Source: Sulfurimonas sp. UBA6014
Lineage (GTDB): Bacteria; Campylobacterota; Campylobacteria; Campylobacterales; Sulfurimonadaceae
DNA length: 5,693 nucleotides
Assembly: GCA_002428085.1 (NCBI GenBank)
Contig: DJAA01000013.1
Coordinates: 6,024 to 11,716, forward strand
Direction of reading: 5' to 3'
In this document: one piece after another, positions 1-5,693 of the stretch
How the letters are laid out: each line of letters starts with the position of its first letter
Numbering within the stretch: position 1 is the stretch's first letter
Position numbers and translations under genes: made by a program
The notes under the pieces: model-generated
Seen by the model: only the letters and a program-made list of their open reading frames with translations
What the model was told of the DNA's origin: nothing
Database searches by the model: none

Positions 1-248
1 TGACTTCCTAACGCGTTATGGATGACACTTATTTTGCCATCAAACAACGTTTTGCTCAAAGGAGCTGCTTTTTTCATGTGCTCATTTTTAAGTTCACTCA
101 CATACAAAAAAAGTGCTTTATCATTTTTGATGGCATGCGGTGTGGGATACTTTTTTATCAGATGCGCTTCAAGCTTATTTTGCTCGATAAGTGCACGCAC
201 CTGTTTCTTGGTCTGCTCAGGGTAATGGTTTAAATATTTGAATTGCAT
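1..248 (-). CDS. ygjP: YgjP-like metal-dependent hydrolase (DUF45/M48-like), N-terminal part, cut by window edge
   Basis: The reading frame is open from an ATG at 246-248 to the window edge: 82 codons plus two bases, with no stop. The protein begins MQFKYLNHYPEQ and continues with KKYPTPHAIKNDKAL, LFLYVSELKNEHMKKAAPLSK and FDGKISVIHNALG. This follows the N-terminal half of E. coli YgjP as I remember it (YLQGYPEQ, KRYPGTHDYATDKAL, NAPPINKVMYDNKIHVLKNALG). The family is a zinc-dependent hydrolase fold of about 165 residues, and YgjP has been reported as a UTP pyrophosphatase. The zinc-binding HELAH-type motif would lie beyond the edge, so activity cannot be judged here. The start is 5 bases after the dbpA stop (TAA TAGAG ATG), with only a weak GAG ribosome site, so it is probably translated by ribosomes finishing dbpA. 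The family call is firm; the function in this organism is inferred. Confidence 0.85.
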   Translation of the reverse strand, partial: MQFKYLNHYPEQTKKQVRALIEQNKLEAHLIKKYPTPHAIKNDKALFLYVSELKNEHMKKAAPLSKTLFDGKISVIHNALGS

Positions 249-253
249 CTCTA

Positions 254-1627
254 TTACTGCAAAATCCAAACAGAGAAATTTTTTCCCTTGATTTTGTCTT
301 TTGAGAGTTTTTTGTGCGCTGCGTCTATAAAAGCACTCTCGATGGCAACATAACTTTGTCTCTCGTAAATATCAATCTTGCCTATCGCGCTCCCTGCAAG
401 TCCAGCCTCACCTGTCAGTGCGCCAAGAATGTCACCTGCACGAACTTTCTCTTTTTTTCCACCCTCAATAACCAGCGTTACATAAGGCGGTCGCATCTCA
501 AAACCTTTGACTTTTCGAAGTGCACTTGCATCCTCAAAAAGACGCGTTTCATTTTTGTACTCTTGTGCATTTTGCAACTCATACGCATGGTAAAGAGTCA
601 CTGCAAGCCCCTCTTTTCCTGCGCGAGCGGTCCTTCCTATGCGGTGCGTGTAGGTCTCCTCCGTGTGTGGGATATCGTAGTTTACGACCATAGCGAGCTC
701 TTTGATGTCAAGTCCGCGGGCCGCGACATCAGTTGCTACTAACACCGTACAGCTTTTGTTAGCAAACTGCACTAACACATCGTTTCTCTCGTACTGCTCT
801 AAGTCCCCATGAATGGCAAGTGCGTCGATGTGAAGTTTTTGCAAATTTTCTGCTAACTCTTTTGCATCCAGTTTTGTGTTTGTAAAAACAATGGCGTTTT
901 CAGGTATAAAAGTGCTAAAGATATTGACTAACGTCTCTAGCTTATTACCATTTTGCGCTTCATAAAATCGCTCAGTTATTTTATTTGCCACTTCAGTAGA
1001 GACTGTTTTTACACTCAGCGCATCTTTTTGCACTCTGTTGCTGATGGCAGTTATTTCGTCTGTGTAGGTCGCTGAAAAAAGAAGCGTTTGTCTCTCTTTG
1101 GGAGCGTACTCCAAGACTCTATCAATCTCTTCAATAAAACCCATGTCAAGCATTCTGTCGGCTTCGTCAAAAACCAAACTCTCTAAATCTTCAAGACTCA
1201 AACTTTTTTTATCCAAATGCTTTAAAATTCGCCCTGGAGTCCCGACAATAATGTGTGCGCCATGAGATAAAGAGCCTAACTGCGGACCAAAAGCCGCGCC
1301 ACCACAAAGGGTCAAAATTTTAATATTATGTGCAAATCTCGCAAGCGTACGAAGCTCTTTTGCAACTTGGTCTGCCAACTCTCTCGTAGGACACAAAACA
1401 AGCGCTTGGACGCGAAACTTTTTGACTTGAAGTTTATGGAGCAAACCAATCCCAAAAGCCGCTGTTTTGCCGCTTCCTGTTTTTGCCTGTGCTATAACAT
1501 CACGCCCCTCCAAAATCAAAGGAAGTGTCTGGCTTTGAATGGGAGTCATCTCTAAGTAGCCGATTTGGCTAAGGTTATGGAGCATCTCTTTTGAGAGAGG
1601 AAGATTTGAAAAACTTGTAGCACTCAT
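254..1627 (-). CDS. dbpA: ATP-dependent RNA helicase DbpA (DEAD-box)
   Basis: This 457-residue protein has the same length as E. coli DbpA and shares long stretches with it. The helicase core shows the Q motif (Q31 in MTPIQ), motif I AQAKTGSGKT (46-55), PTRELA (80-85), TPGR (130-133), DEAD (154-157), SAT (185-187), the ATDVAARGLD block (298-307) and HRIGRTAR (328-335). The last 75 or so residues (about 382-457) form the DbpA-type RRM-like RNA-binding domain, with the hallmark GGKKEKVRAGDILGALTGE and a closing KIKGK. In E. coli this domain recognises hairpin 92 of 23S rRNA, and the helicase acts in late 50S subunit assembly in the cytoplasm; that role is carried over by homology. The ATG (1625-1627) overlaps the ywbE stop as ATGA and has a strong AAGGAG 8 bases upstream. 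All motifs are intact. It lies between ywbE and a ygjP-like gene in one probable operon. Confidence 0.97.
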   Translation of the reverse strand: MSATSFSNLPLSKEMLHNLSQIGYLEMTPIQSQTLPLILEGRDVIAQAKTGSGKTAAFGIGLLHKLQVKKFRVQALVLCPTRELADQVAKELRTLARFAHNIKILTLCGGAAFGPQLGSLSHGAHIIVGTPGRILKHLDKKSLSLEDLESLVFDEADRMLDMGFIEEIDRVLEYAPKERQTLLFSATYTDEITAISNRVQKDALSVKTVSTEVANKITERFYEAQNGNKLETLVNIFSTFIPENAIVFTNTKLDAKELAENLQKLHIDALAIHGDLEQYERNDVLVQFANKSCTVLVATDVAARGLDIKELAMVVNYDIPHTEETYTHRIGRTARAGKEGLAVTLYHAYELQNAQEYKNETRLFEDASALRKVKGFEMRPPYVTLVIEGGKKEKVRAGDILGALTGEAGLAGSAIGKIDIYERQSYVAIESAFIDAAHKKLSKDKIKGKNFSVWILQ

Positions 1628-1818
1628 GGGTGTATCTCCTTGACGCGTCCCACTTCACCACTCATGAGGCGAACTTTTATCCCGTGGGGGTGGTTTGGGG
1701 ATTTTGTCAGTATGTCACGAACGATTCCCTCGGTGAGAAGTCCGCTTTGCTGGTCTTGTTTGAGGACTATAGCTACACGTATGCCACTTTTTATATTTAC
1801 TCTTTTTGTGCCGTCCAT
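1624..1818 (-). CDS. ywbE: YwbE family protein (DUF2196), function unknown
   Basis: This complete 64-residue protein is basic and soluble, with no signal peptide or membrane segment. It carries the family pattern of an N-terminal NIKSGIRVAIVLKQDQQSG, then LTEGIVRDILT, then the highly conserved SPNHPHGIKVRL, and ends in GEVGRVKEI. This matches Bacillus subtilis YwbE as I remember it, over its full length. The even spacing of short beta-strand-like segments (VAIVL, TEGIVRDIL, GIKVRL, VGRVKEI) suggests a small SH3/KOW-like barrel, which is inference. The family's function is unknown. The ATG at 1816-1818 has AAAGG 6 bases upstream (1825-1829) and a TATAAT box just above that. The stop codon overlaps the start of dbpA (ATGA), so the two are made together, and a role near RNA or the ribosome is a reasonable guess. 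Confidence 0.9.
   Translation of the reverse strand: MDGTKRVNIKSGIRVAIVLKQDQQSGLLTEGIVRDILTKSPNHPHGIKVRLMSGEVGRVKEIHP
1636..1641 (-). promoter_or_regulatory. Ribosome binding site of dbpA inside ywbE
   Basis: AAGGAG on the minus strand lies 8 bases before the dbpA ATG and within the last codons of ywbE. It fixes the dbpA start and, with the ATGA overlap, suggests that dbpA is both independently initiated and coupled to ywbE translation. Confidence 0.8.
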
Positions 1819-1844
1819 CGTTTACCTTTGTAGCAATTTATGCA

Positions 1845-1850
1845 ATTATA
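1845..1850 (-). promoter_or_regulatory. Probable -10 box for the ywbE-dbpA-ygjP operon
   Basis: A perfect TATAAT (minus strand) is preceded by a T-rich run (CTTTTAC). It sits in the 42-base gap between the stop of the EAL-HDOD gene and the ywbE ATG. Transcription would begin near 1838 and give a leader of about 20 bases that holds the AAAGG ribosome site at 1825-1829. No convincing -35 is seen about 17 bases upstream, which is normal for Campylobacterota sigma-70 promoters. No terminator hairpin is visible in this gap, so read-through from the upstream gene is also possible. Confidence 0.6.
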
Positions 1851-1860
1851 GTAAAAGATT

Positions 1861-3111
1861 CTACTTTAACGCCTTTAGCGAATCCTCAAAACTGTTCACA
1901 CTCTCAATACTTTGAAGGATACTTGTTCGCACCATTTCATGGTCTAGCTTATACTTCGTGATAAAACTCTCTATCGCCTCTGTGTTAAAGGACTCTATAG
2001 CTTGAACAAAGAGATAAATCTCTCCTAAAAGACCTTTATGCTTTAAAAGAGCCTCTTTTATACCCTCTGAGATATGCATTGTTTCTAAGATTTGGGAGAG
2101 TTCAATCCCAAAAAGTGCATCTATCAAAGAGAGCATCCCTACAAAATAAGCCTCTCCCATCGCATTGCTTTTAGCGTCAGGATGAATCATTTTGAGTACT
2201 TTTTGCATAAGCTCTGTACGATTTTTTGCCATGAGCATCAAAGGGGAAACCCCATCACTTTTTGAAACAGATTTTGAGTAAACCATGAGCATAAGCCACT
2301 GAGAGAGCTGTGTGCGACCCATAAGCGTTAAGACATGATGAATGGTTGAGATTTTATTTTTGAAGTTAAAATATCCTGAGTTTATAAACTGCAAAAGTTG
2401 AATAGTAAGGGCATGATTATTTTCAAACTCTTTTGTAATCTCATCAATATTTGTATCATTCATAAGTAAGTTGTAGAGTCTTAAGATATTAAATTGGGAA
2501 GAGTCGTATTTTGCATTTTGAACGATATTGGGCTTTGCCAAAAAATAGCCTTGAAATAAATCACACCCATTTTGTTTTGCCAAAGAGTAGTAAACACTAT
2601 CTTCTATATGCGTCCCTACGACCTTTATCCCATTTTTTTTCAGTTCACCAATCAACTCTTTTGTTTGTGCATCAATACTCTCTTGAAAATTTACTTTAAA
2701 ATAAGAGAGCTCTTTAAAAATAGGTTTATACTTTTGAAGATGCGCAAGTGTTAGGCTTGTGTCGTTGATAGAGAGCGTGTATTTTTTTTCAAAAAGCTGC
2801 TGGACTCTCTCGATAGTTTTTGCATTTATCTCCACCGAATCAAACAAAGAGAAGATAAAAAAATCTTTTGGGATAGAAAAAATAATGTCGTTCATCAAAA
2901 ATTTTTGGTCTATTTTGACAAACGCTTTTCGATTTCCCAGTAAGCTCTGCGTGCCAAATTTATTCAGCACATTGTTGATAACCGCTGCACTTGCATACCT
3001 GTCATCAGTAATGGCATTCGTCTTATCCCCGTCTCTATATAAAATCTCATATGCAAACAAGTTTTCATGTAAGTCAATAACCGGCTGCCTTCCCAAATAA
3101 ACATGTTCCAA
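1861..3111 (-). CDS. Degenerate EAL plus HDOD domain signalling protein (COG3434/YuxH type)
   Basis: This 416-residue cytoplasmic protein has an EAL-like domain (about 1-200) followed by an HDOD domain (about 205-400). The N-terminus YLGRQPVIDLHENLFAYEIL is the usual opening of this family, with E22 in the place of the EAL glutamate and a YR (25-26) after it. Other EAL catalytic positions are changed: the acidic pair appears as IND (115-117), the KxD motif as KVN (139-141), and the AEGVE motif as GTHIED (166-171). The closing FQGYFLAKP (186-194) is kept. A cyclic-di-GMP phosphodiesterase activity is therefore unlikely, and a binding or scaffold role is more probable. The HDOD part includes LTIQLLQFINSGYF (235-248), IHHVLTLMGRTQLSQWLMLM (257-276) and VGMLSLIDALFG (324-335). 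The start is a TTG with AAGGAG 5 bases upstream. No partner can be read from the sequence. Confidence 0.9.
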   Translation of the reverse strand: MEHVYLGRQPVIDLHENLFAYEILYRDGDKTNAITDDRYASAAVINNVLNKFGTQSLLGNRKAFVKIDQKFLMNDIIFSIPKDFFIFSLFDSVEINAKTIERVQQLFEKKYTLSINDTSLTLAHLQKYKPIFKELSYFKVNFQESIDAQTKELIGELKKNGIKVVGTHIEDSVYYSLAKQNGCDLFQGYFLAKPNIVQNAKYDSSQFNILRLYNLLMNDTNIDEITKEFENNHALTIQLLQFINSGYFNFKNKISTIHHVLTLMGRTQLSQWLMLMVYSKSVSKSDGVSPLMLMAKNRTELMQKVLKMIHPDAKSNAMGEAYFVGMLSLIDALFGIELSQILETMHISEGIKEALLKHKGLLGEIYLFVQAIESFNTEAIESFITKYKLDHEMVRTSILQSIESVNSFEDSLKALK

Positions 3112-3116
3112 AATGT

Positions 3117-3122
3117 CTCCTT
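3117..3122 (-). promoter_or_regulatory. Ribosome binding site fixing a TTG start for the EAL-HDOD gene
   Basis: AAGGAG on the minus strand is 5 bases before TTG (3109-3111). No ATG or GTG in this frame lies near it, and the protein read from TTG reaches the conserved GRQP within the first ten residues, so TTG is the best start. Confidence 0.7.
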
Positions 3123-3244
3123 AATAGACAAAAATATTAATTAACAAATAATTTAAACATTTTACATCACTCTTCTTTGAAATCATATTAAACAATCTAT
3201 TGCGGCTCTCTTGTCGCGTGAAAATTTAGGTTATAAAAGAAATC

Positions 3245-3280
3245 TAAAGCAATTTGCATACTTTTATAAAAAGTGCTTTA
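3245..3280 (-). terminator. Possible AU-rich terminator hairpin after the RNA methyltransferase gene
   Basis: In the transcribed direction, TAAAGCA (3274-3280) and TGCTTTA (3245-3251) are perfect 7-base inverted arms. A second hairpin nests between them: ACTTTT (3269-3274) against AAAAGT (3260-3265), with a 3-base loop. The second arm is followed by GATTTCTTTTAT, a U-rich but interrupted tract. It begins only 2 bases after the methyltransferase stop. The stems have few GC pairs, so this is a weak candidate. Confidence 0.4.
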
Positions 3281-3282
3281 TG

Positions 3283-4071
3283 TCAGTTAAATGCATGATT
3301 TTTAAAAGTATACATCAAAATTGAAGCGGCGATGGCGACGTTGAAGCTTCTTATGTCGGGCATCATCTCGATTTGGACGAGTTTGTCGCAAGCATTTTGC
3401 ACCTCTTTTGAGAGTCCTTTCCCTTCACTTCCCATCAGCAAAACCCATTTTTTTGGAATTTTTACCTCTTTGAGCTTAAGTGCTTTTTCATCCACTTCGC
3501 ATGCAAAGATGGTGTATCCTCGTGCGCGAAGAGTTTTGAGTGTCTGAAAAATATCCTCATAAATATTGATACGCAATTTACTCACATGTCCCATAGAGAC
3601 TCTCAGTGCGCGTCTGCCGTAAGGGTGTGGCGCTTGAATGGGTACGAGGTAAGAATCAACTCCAAGAGCGGCGGCACTTCTGGCAATGGAGCCTATGTTT
3701 TCAGCCGAACTTATGGCATCGAGCATAAGGATGGTCTCACCGAGTTCGTCCAAAGGAGTCTGCACGGGTCTAACTCCGTGCATCATGCAGTTATGGTGGA
3801 GTTTATGTCCGATAATTTTTTCCATCTCTTGCTTGTGTGTGACAAAAAGATCGGGAATGTTTTTTGAAGCAACAAGCGCCTCAAACTCATCGTAATACTC
3901 TTGTGTTGCTAAAATACTTCGCACCACAATGTCGGTGTTTAAAAGGATGTTGACCACCTTGGGGCTATCGGCTACAAAACTGTTCTCTTTATTGAAGAGA
4001 TTTTCTCTAAGCTGTTTGTATATCACAAGGGATGGCGTGTTGAGCTCTTGGATATTTTGCAGTTTAAGCAT
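3283..4071 (-). CDS. TrmH/SpoU family RNA 2'-O-ribose methyltransferase
   Basis: This 262-residue protein transfers a methyl group from S-adenosylmethionine to a ribose 2'-OH in rRNA or tRNA. The catalytic SPOUT knot domain spans about 112-258 and shows the three family motifs: motif 1 ENIGSIARSAAALGVD with N125 and R131, motif 2 LLMGSEGKGLS (211-221), and motif 3 IEMMPDIRSFNVAIAASILMY (234-254) with N244. The usual SLN of motif 3 is SFN here. The first 105 or so residues fit the substrate-binding domain seen before the knot in rRNA methylases. The RNA target cannot be told from the sequence; RlmB-, TsnR- and TrmH-like members look alike at this level. The ATG (4069-4071) lies inside the end of the upstream regulator gene (8-base overlap), with no good ribosome site, so translation is probably coupled. 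The family call is firm; the substrate is open. Confidence 0.93.
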   Translation of the reverse strand: MLKLQNIQELNTPSLVIYKQLRENLFNKENSFVADSPKVVNILLNTDIVVRSILATQEYYDEFEALVASKNIPDLFVTHKQEMEKIIGHKLHHNCMMHGVRPVQTPLDELGETILMLDAISSAENIGSIARSAAALGVDSYLVPIQAPHPYGRRALRVSMGHVSKLRINIYEDIFQTLKTLRARGYTIFACEVDEKALKLKEVKIPKKWVLLMGSEGKGLSKEVQNACDKLVQIEMMPDIRSFNVAIAASILMYTFKNHAFN

Positions 4072-5569
4072 GTTCTATTTGAGTAACATGATTGACTGCA
4101 ACTTGCGTCAAATCTATGCTTTTTGTGGAGTATTGCACCCCTTCAGAAGAGGTCATGGTATCTAAGAGCACTTTGAGATTTTCAAGGTCTAATTTTTCTT
4201 TACTTAACAAAACAAAATCATCCCCAAAAACTCTAAATACCAAAGAGTCTTGACTACATTCATTCAAAGCTGTCGCAAATCTCTTGAGCAATACATTGCC
4301 CTCGCCCCAACTTCTATTTTTATTGTACAAAGAGAAGCCATGAATAAAAAAAATCTCCATGTATTTATATTGCAACTCATAGGTGTTTTTCAGTAAAACA
4401 ACCTCTAAATAGTTATCATTATAAACGCCACTAATTGTGTCTTTGTAAAAATAGGCAAATCGCTCTTGTTCGAGTTTTGTGATGGGAAGTTGGTTGACGC
4501 TCTCATCAAGTCGGACATCTTTAAGGGCGATAAGAGCACTTTTGACAACATCGGGATGAAACTGCGTAGAGGTCATTTGCGCAATCTCTTCTAAAGCGAC
4601 TGAAACACTTTTTCTCGTCTTGTAGATTCTATTGGTAGTCATGGCATCAAAAGCATCCGCAACTATCATAATCCGTGACAATTGCCCAATCGCATCCCCC
4701 ACCAAACCCCGAGGGTACCCTTTGCCGTCATGCCGCTCATGGTGCGCATAGATAATCTCTGCAAGCTCACTAAACATAGGGATATGCGAGAGGAGTTTGT
4801 AGCCAACTTGCACATGCTCTTGGATGAGTTTGTATTCTATCGTATTGAGTACTTTTGGATTAAGCAAAACCGCATCGGGGGTTGCGATTTTCCCCACGTC
4901 ATGCAAGATGCCCGCTTGATAGAGTTTGGTACAATCTTCCTCGCTGTAGCCCATTTGCTTGGCTATCATGAGTGAATATTGCGCAACACGCTTGCTGTGT
5001 CCTGCGGTGTACGAGTCTCTTTGTTCTATCATTTCAACAATAGAGAAGAGCGTTTTTTCATAGTTTTGACTTTGAAATAGCATCATGTTTTGGATATGGG
5101 ATGTTTTCTCTTCTACCATATTTTTGAGATGGTCTTTGTACGCTTCATTATCTTTATATTCATGAAGTAAACTAACGATTTTGAAAAGCTCTTGATTGAG
5201 CTGTTCGTATAAAAAAGGTTTCACGATATACCCATCAACGCCTAGTTTTATGGCGCCAAACATATATTCAGATTCACTATGGGCAGAGGTGATAAGGATG
5301 GCTTGATTTTTGTTGATGACTTTAATCTCTTTGAGCATCTCTATCCCGCTCAAATGAGGCATGGACAAGTCACTTATCACCAAATTAAAAGTTTGTTGTT
5401 GGTATGCATACAACCCTTCAAGCCCATCTTTTGCTATGACTACTTTGAGAAAAAATTTTCCAAGATAGTGACCCATTGTCTCACGAATCGCGGTATCATC
5501 TTCAACATAGAGTACGCTTAAATCTGCCGATAACTCTTTGAGCTGTTTAATCCCTTGAAGATGCATCAT
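4064..5569 (-). CDS. Response regulator with REC, HD-GYP and degenerate GGDEF domains (probable cyclic-di-GMP phosphodiesterase)
   Basis: This is a 501-residue cytoplasmic signalling protein. The receiver domain (about 15-130) has its full active site: acidic E23-D24-D25, phospho-acceptor D67 in VISDLSMP, T94, and K117 in VKPF. A helical, coiled-coil-like linker (about 131-180) leads into an HD-GYP domain (about 170-345) with all key motifs: RDSYTAGHS (184-192), HDVGK (223-227), H252, HHERHDGKGYP (276-286) and ADAFDAM (304-310). It should therefore hydrolyse cyclic-di-GMP under control of phosphorylation. Residues about 370-470 look like a worn GGDEF domain: DTISGVYN (377-384) for the D-LTG-YN opening, and FGDDF (448-452) for GGDEF. 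The first of two ATGs is chosen because a weak GGAC lies 7 bases upstream. A probable histidine kinase ends 74 bases upstream. The stop overlaps the methyltransferase start. Confidence 0.93.
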   Translation of the reverse strand: MMHLQGIKQLKELSADLSVLYVEDDTAIRETMGHYLGKFFLKVVIAKDGLEGLYAYQQQTFNLVISDLSMPHLSGIEMLKEIKVINKNQAILITSAHSESEYMFGAIKLGVDGYIVKPFLYEQLNQELFKIVSLLHEYKDNEAYKDHLKNMVEEKTSHIQNMMLFQSQNYEKTLFSIVEMIEQRDSYTAGHSKRVAQYSLMIAKQMGYSEEDCTKLYQAGILHDVGKIATPDAVLLNPKVLNTIEYKLIQEHVQVGYKLLSHIPMFSELAEIIYAHHERHDGKGYPRGLVGDAIGQLSRIMIVADAFDAMTTNRIYKTRKSVSVALEEIAQMTSTQFHPDVVKSALIALKDVRLDESVNQLPITKLEQERFAYFYKDTISGVYNDNYLEVVLLKNTYELQYKYMEIFFIHGFSLYNKNRSWGEGNVLLKRFATALNECSQDSLVFRVFGDDFVLLSKEKLDLENLKVLLDTMTSSEGVQYSTKSIDLTQVAVNHVTQIEHA

Positions 5570-5643
5570 GATGAGTGTCCGATTTGTTTATTTTTTAATG
5601 CCATTGTATCTCACTTTATTGATAAATCTTATACATTAGGAGT
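5570..5643 (-). promoter_or_regulatory. Leader and possible promoter of the HD-GYP regulator gene
   Basis: This 74-base gap separates the putative kinase stop from the regulator ATG. Two -10-like boxes are seen on the minus strand: TACAAT at 5603-5608, giving a leader of about 27 bases, and TATAAG at 5628-5633. Neither has a clear -35. No terminator hairpin is evident, so the kinase and regulator genes could also be cotranscribed. Confidence 0.35.
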
Positions 5644-5693
5644 CTATGACTGGATGATTATGTACGGCAAGGCTATCTCAAAACATGCACCGC
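5644..5693 (-). CDS. C-terminal end of a probable sensor histidine kinase, cut by window edge
   Basis: The last 15 codons before a TAG (5644-5646) read GACFEIALPYIIIQS. The G-x-x-F-x-I-x-LP pattern is the usual last beta strand of the HATPase_c domain of sensor histidine kinases. The other two minus-strand frames stop sooner and give no family-like ending. The gene directly downstream encodes a response regulator with an intact phospho-acceptor, and kinase plus regulator is a normal pairing, so the two may be cognate partners. Only 50 bases are visible, so this rests on a short motif and context. A non-kinase protein ending this way by chance cannot be excluded. Confidence 0.55.
   Translation of the reverse strand, partial: GACFEIALPYIIIQS

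Larger units (their letters stand above)
3112..3282 (-). promoter_or_regulatory. 171-base intergenic region, probable promoter of the EAL-HDOD gene
   Basis: This is the longest gap in the window. The part nearest the EAL-HDOD gene (about 3121-3170) is very AT-rich and holds an 8-base palindrome TTAATTAA (3137-3144). Two -10-like boxes can be read on the minus strand: TATGAT at 3182-3187 and TAATAT at 3134-3139. Neither has a clear -35, so the start site is uncertain. The part nearest the methyltransferase gene holds a possible terminator. I see no small open frame with a ribosome site and no known riboswitch. Confidence 0.4.

Noticed and set aside
18..233. Overlapping plus-strand open frames at the window start
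   Set aside because: The minus strand here encodes the conserved YgjP-like N-terminus, so these are shadows.
314..742. 142-codon plus-strand open frame antisense to dbpA
   Set aside because: It lies wholly opposite the conserved dbpA coding frame, has no recognisable domain, and is a by-product of that gene's codon use.
2759..3100. 113-codon plus-strand open frame antisense to the EAL-HDOD gene
   Set aside because: Its low-complexity, Phe/Ser-rich product matches no family I recognise, and the opposite strand is clearly coding.
3198..3233. Sigma-28-like pattern (TAAATTTT, then GCCGCAATA) on the minus strand
   Set aside because: The spacer is about 14 bases instead of 11, and the -10 motif has an extra base relative to GCCGATAA, so it is not a convincing flagellar promoter.
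3268..3281. 14-base direct repeat AAAAAGTGCTTTAT shared with the region near 108-121
   Set aside because: One copy is ordinary coding sequence of the ygjP-like gene and the other is AT-rich intergenic DNA. Two short copies far apart are most likely chance.

Overview
The window is a stretch of compact bacterial chromosome in which every recognisable gene lies on the minus strand, so transcription runs from high to low coordinates. The AT-rich composition, very short intergenic gaps, start/stop overlaps and the type of signalling proteins suit the Campylobacterota (formerly epsilonproteobacteria). A Sulfurospirillum-like genome is my best guess, but this comes from overall impression and not from a marker gene. 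I see no mobile element, CRISPR array, tRNA or rRNA, and no gene-free stretch over 300 bases; the longest gap is 171 bases.

In transcription order, the window opens with the last 15 codons of a gene that looks like a sensor histidine kinase (5644-5693). After 74 bases comes a response regulator of 501 residues with the order REC, HD-GYP, degenerate GGDEF (4064-5569). Its end overlaps by 8 bases the start of a TrmH/SpoU-family RNA 2'-O-methyltransferase (3283-4071). A 171-base gap with an AU-rich hairpin and a possible promoter follows. Next is a protein with a degenerate EAL domain and an HDOD domain, which starts at TTG (1861-3111). A 42-base gap with a good -10 box leads into a tight cluster: ywbE (1624-1818), dbpA (254-1627, ATGA overlap) and the N-terminal part of a YgjP-like metal-dependent hydrolase (1-248, cut by the window edge, 5 bases after dbpA).

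Two themes alternate. One is cyclic-di-GMP-type signalling: a probably active HD-GYP phosphodiesterase driven by a receiver domain, and an EAL-HDOD protein that has lost most catalytic residues. The other is RNA and ribosome work: the RNA methyltransferase, the 23S-rRNA-directed helicase DbpA and the small YwbE protein coupled to it. I find no strong case for a wholly new system. The points most worth following are the divergent GGDEF-like tail (FGDDF) on the HD-GYP regulator, the overlap of that regulator with an RNA methyltransferase gene, and the translational coupling of the uncharacterised ywbE to dbpA.
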